This document shows positions 14,711 through 19,077 of a DNA stretch of 19,077 nucleotides, piece by piece. The DNA comes from Methylotenera_A sp031373695. GTDB taxonomy: Bacteria > Pseudomonadota > Gammaproteobacteria > Burkholderiales > Methylophilaceae. The stretch's first letter is position 1. Every line of letters starts with the position of its first letter. The notes under the pieces are model-generated. The model did not search any database. It was not told the DNA's origin and was given only the letters and a program-made list of their open reading frames with translations. The DNA lies in the NCBI GenBank assembly GCA_031373695.1, contig JANMNC010000193.1, positions 1-19,077 on the forward strand, in the 5' to 3' direction. The translations under genes were made by a program, and so were the position numbers.

Positions 14711-15844
14711 TTAAAACTTATTTATTTCGCTAATAAAAGCCTTCCTAGCTAGATTGATAGACTTAAAATTAGGCAAGCACTTTTCTACAATACTCTCCAA
14801 TGACATGAAGCGAAAAGATCCAGAACGAGAATGATAAATTCCAATATCCGTAAATTTGAAATTATCTTTATCTTCATCATGAAGAAGTGCGTAGCCTAGA
14901 ATTTGACGAAAATCTATTGTGGTTAATGGCTTCGTTGTTGTTTTGATGTCAGTAAGAATTAAGCGATTGTTGTAACTAATAATACAGTCAAAGTCTGCAC
15001 CACCAACCAACCAAGAATTTTCCAGCCCTTGATTGTAAACTGTAATTTGTGCATTAAATAGCTCGCTTTCCAAACTCTTAATCGCATCTACAAACGTCTT
15101 TACTAACATTGAAACATCTTGGGTGTATAAGTCTCCACCCAAAATGTGCTGATAGTATTTATCAAGTAGAAAGCTGGTAGGCCTATCTTTAATTTTATTG
15201 TGCCATAATTTTTCCACTTGATTCGCATCAAAAAGAAATCTTGTTTTATCTGATTGAGGAATTTCTAATCCTAAATTGGCAATCTGTTCCTTGTCTAGCC
15301 ACACTCTTGATTTGGTATCTGGATTTCTCCACAACTGCTTGTCATTGAGTCTGTCTATTAGCTCACGAAACCCCAGATTTTTTATTTGTTCTTCACGATA
15401 GTTATAATTCATTCCTTCGAATAGTGTGGGCAACCTGCCCATACGGTCTCGAAAAAAATTATCTATCACAGTTAAGGCACTCGCGGAATAGATGGCTTTA
15501 GAATCGGAGGCGTCTCTGCCATCTAGGTATTGTTTTCCAATTTCGTATAAATCTTTTAAAGTTTGGTGTAAAAAAGAATTGCTCATCTTTTTAGGTAAAG
15601 CATGGTGAGCGATGGTGTTTTCGAAAATCAAGCTGTTGCCATTTGCGGTATACCTGATTAAGTAATCCGCAGTTGTTCCAATGAAAGCATATAAATTTGA
15701 CTCTTTAGGTTTGAATGATGGCAGTCGGATTGGTTTGGTACTTTGTAATTGCGCTAAACACTCCTTTCGGCCTTCTACGTCCTCGAATTTCGTCAGGAAT
15801 TGTCTAACAGGGCTATTTTTTTCTTTAAGTTGGCTAGTTAACAT
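14711..15844 (-). CDS. uncharacterised protein with a predicted PD-(D/E)XK (RecB/Cas4-like) nuclease domain
   Basis: I do not recognise this 377-residue protein as a named family. Counting from the ATG at 15842-15844, residues 281-318 show the order of residues seen in RecB/Cas4-type nucleases: GGADFDCII (Asp284, Asp286), then a strand ending LTDIKTT (Asp299, Lys301), then RQILGYALLH (Gln314, Tyr318; QxxxY motif). The N-terminal part has FIGTTADYLIRYT (residues 54-66) and a long polar helical middle, with no signal peptide or membrane helix. A TTG four codons upstream is also open, but the ATG has a GGA ribosome binding site eight bases away. It lies downstream of a toxin/antitoxin pair in the same direction, in what looks like an accessory insert between core genes. 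The nuclease call is from motif order alone. A defence or mobile-element role is inference. Confidence 0.7.
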   Translation of the reverse strand: MLTSQLKEKNSPVRQFLTKFEDVEGRKECLAQLQSTKPIRLPSFKPKESNLYAFIGTTADYLIRYTANGNSLIFENTIAHHALPKKMSNSFLHQTLKDLYEIGKQYLDGRDASDSKAIYSASALTVIDNFFRDRMGRLPTLFEGMNYNYREEQIKNLGFRELIDRLNDKQLWRNPDTKSRVWLDKEQIANLGLEIPQSDKTRFLFDANQVEKLWHNKIKDRPTSFLLDKYYQHILGGDLYTQDVSMLVKTFVDAIKSLESELFNAQITVYNQGLENSWLVGGADFDCIISYNNRLILTDIKTTTKPLTTIDFRQILGYALLHDEDKDNFKFTDIGIYHSRSGSFRFMSLESIVEKCLPNFKSINLARKAFISEINKF

Positions 15845-15891
15845 AGTTTCGTCCAAAGCATAAATTAATATAGTTTTAGATTACTTAAGTT

Positions 15892-15947
15892 TATTTATCC
15901 GCATCTACTGGCGATTCAATATTCTCATGTGCTTTAACTATTTATCC
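15892..15947 (-). repeat. pair of 9-bp direct repeats between the antitoxin and nuclease-like genes
   Basis: TATTTATCC occurs at 15892-15900 and 15939-15947 in the 107-base AT-rich gap between the antitoxin stop and the start of the nuclease-like gene. They are the right size for binding sites of a ribbon-helix-helix protein, but chance occurrence in AT-rich DNA is possible. The gap also has AT-rich -10-like stretches (TATATT near 15868), with no clear -35 partner. Confidence 0.35.
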
Positions 15948-15951
15948 TTGC

Positions 15952-16251
15952 TTATTTATTCCTCATTCGTCCTAATTTGCTTGGTTTTTCTATGAATTTT
16001 CCAGACACAAACTTATGTAGAATACTCGCTATAAGCGTTTGGTAGGGCAAACCTTCTTCTAGCGCTCGAGCTTGAATATCCATTAAATCTGGGCTGGAAA
16101 GGCGAATATTAATGCGTTTTTCTTTTAAAAAGGTAGCAGAGGCGGCTGCTTTAAACTTGGTTAAGTCTACTTTTGAAGGCTTGATAGATTTGAGCTTGCC
16201 TTGCTCGAAATCGCTCAATAGTTCGTTTTCAAAATCATCTAATTTTTTCAT
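15952..16251 (-). CDS. ribbon-helix-helix (CopG-type) antitoxin
   Basis: This is a 99-residue protein. The C-terminal half has KRINIRLSSPDLMDIQARAL (about residues 44-63) followed by EEGLPYQTLIASILHKF, the strand-helix-helix pattern of CopG/Arc-type DNA-binding antitoxins. The N-terminal part (MKKLDDFENELLSDFEQGKL) is acidic and probably binds and neutralises the toxin. The ATG at 16249-16251 lies three bases after the toxin stop, with an AAGGA ribosome binding site inside the toxin gene, so the two are translated together. It likely represses its own promoter upstream of the toxin gene. The antitoxin role follows from the fold and the paired gene, not from a named match. Confidence 0.8.
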   Translation of the reverse strand: MKKLDDFENELLSDFEQGKLKSIKPSKVDLTKFKAAASATFLKEKRINIRLSSPDLMDIQARALEEGLPYQTLIASILHKFVSGKFIEKPSKLGRMRNK

Positions 16252-16254
16252 TAT

Positions 16255-16530
16255 CTATTCCTTAAATAAATAGCTTTTAGTTGCTTTTCTGCTGGGAATT
16301 ACTGTTTTTAAAAAATAAAAATCAGGCTCTTCAACAAAAGGCACCAAATAAACGTAGGCTTCAAATGCTACAATTAACACAGATTGGTTTGGGTATTTGT
16401 CTACGTTCGGATGTTGCAAAATGTCTAGCAAGCCTTTGGCTTCAATAGCCAACGCAATTTCTTCAAACGAAATATTGCGTTCAGTTTTGAGCGTTTCGTT
16501 TTTTTCGTGAGCCCAGCGAAATGGTTTCAT
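16255..16530 (-). CDS. BrnT-like toxin of a type II toxin/antitoxin pair
   Basis: This 91-residue protein starts MKPFRWAHEKNETLKTERNI, then SFEEIALAIEAKGLLDIL, strands SVLIVAFEAYVYLVPFVEE and FFLKT-like FYFLKTVIP, and ends SRKATKSYLFKE. The W..EKN..LK..R.ISFEE opening and the closing SRKATK match the BrnT arrangement (RelE-like RNase fold), although sequence similarity to classical BrnT is limited. Toxin-before-antitoxin order is as in brnTA. Members of this group would cleave mRNA when not bound by antitoxin. It has its own promoter just upstream and lies between moaC and the antitoxin gene. Confidence 0.75.
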   Translation of the reverse strand: MKPFRWAHEKNETLKTERNISFEEIALAIEAKGLLDILQHPNVDKYPNQSVLIVAFEAYVYLVPFVEEPDFYFLKTVIPSRKATKSYLFKE

Positions 16531-16539
16531 AGCTTTTTA

Positions 16540-16568
16540 AGTATAAAATAATGTGTGCCTTTTGTCAC
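16540..16568 (-). promoter_or_regulatory. strong predicted promoter of the toxin/antitoxin operon, near-leaderless
   Basis: On the minus strand, GTGACA (complement of 16563-16568) and TATACT (complement of 16540-16545) are spaced by exactly 17 bases, and each differs from consensus at one position. The -10 box ends nine bases before the toxin ATG (16528-16530), so the mRNA should start about 0-3 nucleotides before the start codon. No ribosome binding site is present, in line with that. The stretch between -10 and -35 contains GGCACACA-type sequence that could serve as an operator. Confidence 0.6.
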
Positions 16569-16578
16569 CATTTTTGAG

Positions 16579-17067
16579 TTATATTGCAAACCAATCGCCC
16601 GATTTCCCACCGTGCTTTTCTAGCAATTTAATATCACTAATCGTCATGCCTCTATCGGCTGCTTTGCACATATCGTAAATCGTTAGTAAGCCTACACTTA
16701 CGGCAGTTAGCGCTTCCATCTCTACCCCAGTTTGGCCTGTGGTTTCACAGGTGGCGTTGCAGGTAACGGTGGTATGCTTTTGGTCTACTTCAAACGTTAT
16801 AGCGACACGGGTTAAACTTATTGGGTGGCACAGTGGAATTAAATCAGCCGTACGTTTTGAGCCTTGAATGGCTGCAATGCGTGCAATGCCAAGTACATCG
16901 CCTTTTTTGGCATCACCTTGTAGAATGAGTTTAAGAGTGCTAGGTAACATGCTAATAACACCGCTGGCAACTGCAATGCGCTTAGTGAGGGCTTTGTTGC
17001 CTACATCTACCATATGCGCTTGGCCGCTATTATCAAAGTGCGTTAAAGTTTGATTGGCATTACTCAT
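16579..17067 (-). CDS. moaC: cyclic pyranopterin monophosphate synthase
   Basis: MoaC converts the MoaA product (3',8-cyclo-7,8-dihydro-GTP) to cyclic pyranopterin monophosphate in molybdenum cofactor synthesis. The 162-residue protein is full length, with AHMVDVGNKALTKRIAVASG, the active-site stretch ADLIPLCHPISLT, GVEMEALTAVSVGLLTIYDMCKA and the C-terminal LEKHGGKSGDW. The ATG at 17065-17067 has a GGGA ribosome binding site. No other moa/moe gene is within the window. It is divergent from the M48 peptidase gene, sharing a gap of only about 60 bases, and is followed by the toxin gene. Confidence 0.97.
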   Translation of the reverse strand: MSNANQTLTHFDNSGQAHMVDVGNKALTKRIAVASGVISMLPSTLKLILQGDAKKGDVLGIARIAAIQGSKRTADLIPLCHPISLTRVAITFEVDQKHTTVTCNATCETTGQTGVEMEALTAVSVGLLTIYDMCKAADRGMTISDIKLLEKHGGKSGDWFAI

Positions 17068-17128
17068 TTTTACGTCCCATTAACAATTCAACATGAACTT
17101 GCATCATAAAGACATTATCATAACAACA

Positions 17129-18682
17129 ATGAAATTAAAGTTAATAGTTATTGTAAGTTTGTTGGCGGCTAACACTGTGCTGGCCGACAATTTAAAGCTG
17201 CCTGCAAAAGAGCCTGCTATTAGCGGTAAGCCTTATTCAGCCAAGCCATATTCAGGCACACCATATTCTGGGTCTGCATTGCCTAGCCAAACGCTAGATA
17301 CTAGCCTGCCCGATTTGGGTGATATTTCGCAAACAGTGCTTACCCCACAAGATGAGCAGCGCATTGCAGAGCAAATTTTGCGCGAAGTGGCAGTGAGTGA
17401 TGATGTGTTGCAAGACGCCGAAGTGACCGATTATTTACAAGCGCTAGGCGGCAAGCTGGCTGCAAGTAGCCCAGATAAACAGCAAAAATTTAACTTTTTT
17501 GTAGTGCAAGATAACTCAATTAATGCATTTGCTATGCCAGGCGGTGTTATTGGCGTGCATACTGGGCTTGTGTTAGCAGCAAATAGTGAATCTGAATTGG
17601 CCAGTGTATTGGGCCACGAAATTGGGCATGTGACACAGCGCCATTTGGCGCGTATGTTAGCCGCGCAAAAGTATGATACTTTTAAAAATATTGCGGGCAT
17701 TGCGCTAGCTTTGCTGGTGTCTCGCGCTAATCCAGAGCTTGCCACAGGTGCGCTTGCAACCGCGTCAGCCGCTGGTGTGCAACGCCAGCTAGATTACACG
17801 CGCGAGCATGAGCGCGAAGCCGATAGAGTGGGTTTAACCATATTAGACGCCGCTGGTTTTGACACGCGTGCTATGCCAGCATTTTTTAGTACGCTACAAC
17901 GTGGCAGCCGCTTTGTGGAAGGCACCGCGCCCAGTTTTTTACGCACGCATCCACTGACCGCAGAACGCATTGCCGATGTAGCAGGCCGCGTTGAAAATAC
18001 ACCTTACAGGCAAGTTACCGATAGTTTAGAGTTTAATTTAGTGCGTGCAAAGTTGCGTGCTAGCAATGGTATCGCACAAGCGGCCATAGACCAGTTTCAA
18101 GATAATATTAAAGAAAGACGATTTGCCAACGAAAGCGCAGAGCATTACGGTTTAGCCTTTGCCATGCTACGCAAAAACGATTTAGTGGGCGCACAAAATC
18201 AAATGAAGTGGCTAAAAACCAATGCGGCCAAACATGCGTTTATAGAAAATTTAGCTGCACGAGTTGAGGTGGCTAGAAACAATCCACAAGCGGCTGCCAG
18301 TCAATACGCCCAAGCTTTAAGTTTGTATCCTGTGCATCGTTCGCTAATTTATGGTTATGCCGAGCATTATTTAGCTATAAATCAACCCGATAAAGCCTTG
18401 AAGCTGATTAGTGATAAAAAAGCCTTATACCCATCTGACCCTTATTTTTATGAGATGATGGCAAAAGCATATGCGGCTAAAGGCAAAAATTTATTGCGAT
18501 TTCAAGCGCAGGGTGAGTCTTACTATAGAAAATATAATTTAGATAAAGCCATAGAGCAGCTAGATTTTGCAGTAAAAGCTAAAGACGGTAATTTTTACGA
18601 GCAATCGATTGTTGAGGCGCGTTTAAAAGAGCTTAGGCGCTTGCAAGATAACGAAAAACTAGCAGATAAGAGGTTAGGTTAA
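17129..18682 (+). CDS. periplasmic M48-family metallopeptidase with C-terminal helical repeats (BepA-like)
   Basis: With the ATG at 17129 the protein is 517 residues and begins with a normal signal peptide (MKLKLIVIVSLLAANTVLA, cleavage after residue 19). An in-frame ATG at 17093 would add 12 residues before it and is less likely. The peptidase domain carries the zinc motif HEIGH (163-167) and EREAD (228-232), with GHVTQRHLARM and an active-site-covering loop FAMPGGVIGVHTGLVLA. The C-terminal half (about 300-517) is helical, with TPR-like segments. This layout matches BepA/YfgC, which handles assembly and degradation of outer-membrane proteins including LptD. A Pro/Tyr/Ser-rich repeat lies at about residues 34-48, just after the signal peptide. 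The stop overlaps the soxY start by one base. Confidence 0.9.
   Translation: MKLKLIVIVSLLAANTVLADNLKLPAKEPAISGKPYSAKPYSGTPYSGSALPSQTLDTSLPDLGDISQTVLTPQDEQRIAEQILREVAVSDDVLQDAEVTDYLQALGGKLAASSPDKQQKFNFFVVQDNSINAFAMPGGVIGVHTGLVLAANSESELASVLGHEIGHVTQRHLARMLAAQKYDTFKNIAGIALALLVSRANPELATGALATASAAGVQRQLDYTREHEREADRVGLTILDAAGFDTRAMPAFFSTLQRGSRFVEGTAPSFLRTHPLTAERIADVAGRVENTPYRQVTDSLEFNLVRAKLRASNGIAQAAIDQFQDNIKERRFANESAEHYGLAFAMLRKNDLVGAQNQMKWLKTNAAKHAFIENLAARVEVARNNPQAAASQYAQALSLYPVHRSLIYGYAEHYLAINQPDKALKLISDKKALYPSDPYFYEMMAKAYAAKGKNLLRFQAQGESYYRKYNLDKAIEQLDFAVKAKDGNFYEQSIVEARLKELRRLQDNEKLADKRLG
17228..17272 (+). repeat. three 15-bp tandem repeats near the 5' end of the M48 gene
   Basis: Three consecutive 15-base units (17228-17242, 17243-17257, 17258-17272) encode KPYSA, KPYSG and TPYSG, just after the signal peptide. 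They differ at a few bases but share the core CC(A/T)TATTC. The frame is kept. The repeat lies in a flexible linker rather than in the peptidase domain. Confidence 0.8.
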
Positions 18683-19077
18683 TGCAACGTAGAAACTTTT
18701 TAGGCGTAATGTTGGGTGCTCTAGCTGCCGCATTTTTATTGCCTCTACAGGCAATGGCTGCAGTGTGGAATAAAGCCGCCTTTGAGGCGATTAAACTAGA
18801 TGAAGCGAGTAAAAATCTATCAATTAGTAGCGAGATACCCAGCCAAGATATTGAGATTATTGCGCCAGACCGAGCAGAAAATGGTGCGGTTGTGCAAATT
18901 GAAATTAGCAGTAAAATTGCTAATACCGAGGCTATTGCAGTATTTGTAGATAAAAACCCAACACCGCTGATTGGTAACTTTATGTTTAGTAACGATGCAC
19001 TGCCATTTTTAATTACGCGCATTAAAATGGCCGAAGATGCAGATGTGAAAGTGGTTGTAAAGGCAGGTAATCGCTAT
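18682..19077 (+). CDS. soxY: SoxY sulfur-carrier protein, N-terminal part, cut by window edge
   Basis: The frame is open from the ATG at 18682 to the right edge (132 codons). The product begins MQRRNFLGVMLGALAAAFLL, a twin-arginine export signal (QRRNFLG) with probable cleavage after LQAMA. The mature part continues with the SoxY-type immunoglobulin fold (DIEIIAPDRAENGAVVQIEIS, AIAVFVDKNPTPLIGNFMF, ITRIKMAEDADVKVVVKA). SoxY carries thiosulfate and its oxidation intermediates on a C-terminal GGCGG cysteine, which lies beyond the window. The ATG overlaps the stop of the M48 gene (TAATG), so translation is probably coupled. A soxZ gene is expected next but cannot be seen. Confidence 0.88.
   Translation, partial: MQRRNFLGVMLGALAAAFLLPLQAMAAVWNKAAFEAIKLDEASKNLSISSEIPSQDIEIIAPDRAENGAVVQIEISSKIANTEAIAVFVDKNPTPLIGNFMFSNDALPFLITRIKMAEDADVKVVVKAGNRY

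Noticed and set aside
14687..14741. Possible bidirectional terminator between thiO and the nuclease-like gene (TTATTAG/CTAATAA, GGCTTTT/AAAAGCC)
   Set aside because: The arms are AT-rich, separated by more than 30 bases, and overlap the coding end of the minus-strand gene. There is no compact GC stem with a T-run.
14711..16530. Insertion sequence, integrase, attachment site or CRISPR array in the accessory segment
   Set aside because: No transposase or integrase, no terminal inverted repeats at the edges and no regularly spaced repeats were found; the two 9-bp repeats are too few and too short.

Overview
The window reads as the chromosome of a Gram-negative, AT-rich proteobacterium. HPr kinase (HprK), RapZ, a mannose-type EIIA and an LptABC/KdsCD set together fit Betaproteobacteria. 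The content resembles what I remember of Methylophilaceae-type methylotrophs, but that family placement is inference from gene content and composition, not from a database comparison.

Region 1 (1-11346, all minus strand) is a long run of tightly packed housekeeping genes. In transcription order they are kdsD, kdsC, lptC, lptA, lptB, rpoN, hpf, hprK, rapZ, a PTS EIIA of the mannose type, ptsH, ptsI, a small DUF4870-like membrane protein, and the 5' part of prlC (runs off the left edge). The first five make and export lipopolysaccharide: KdsD/KdsC give Kdo precursor, and LptC/LptA/LptB move LPS across the periplasm. RpoN (sigma-54) and the ribosome hibernation factor follow. Next comes a permease-less regulatory phosphotransfer chain: PtsI phosphorylates HPr at His15, HPr passes phosphate to EIIA His9, HprK acts on HPr Ser46, and RapZ is coupled to it. 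No EIIB or EIIC genes are present. A promoter and a strong inverted repeat lie in front of hpf.

Region 2 (11347-14685) starts with a 221-bp divergent intergenic region. It is followed on the plus strand by a CPA2-type cation/proton antiporter with a cytoplasmic RCK domain, and a glycine-oxidase-like flavoprotein (ThiO).

Region 3 (14711-16530, minus strand) looks accessory. It holds a predicted toxin/antitoxin pair (BrnT-like toxin first, then a ribbon-helix-helix antitoxin), followed by an uncharacterised 377-residue protein. The C-terminal third of that protein carries the D...DxK...QxxxY residue pattern of RecB/Cas4-like PD-(D/E)XK nucleases. This is the best candidate in the window for an undescribed system.

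Region 4 (16579-19077) returns to core genes: moaC (minus; molybdenum cofactor), then on the plus strand a secreted M48 metallopeptidase with C-terminal helical repeats (BepA-like), overlapping by one base the start of soxY (sulfur oxidation carrier, truncated by the right edge).

Recurring small-scale features are short in-frame tandem duplications in terminal or linker segments of PtsI, LptA, LptC and the M48 peptidase; two promoters placed so close to the start codon that near-leaderless mRNAs are expected (kdsD and the toxin gene); and two TTG-started genes (ptsI, rapZ) preceded by an identical 12-base coupling junction.
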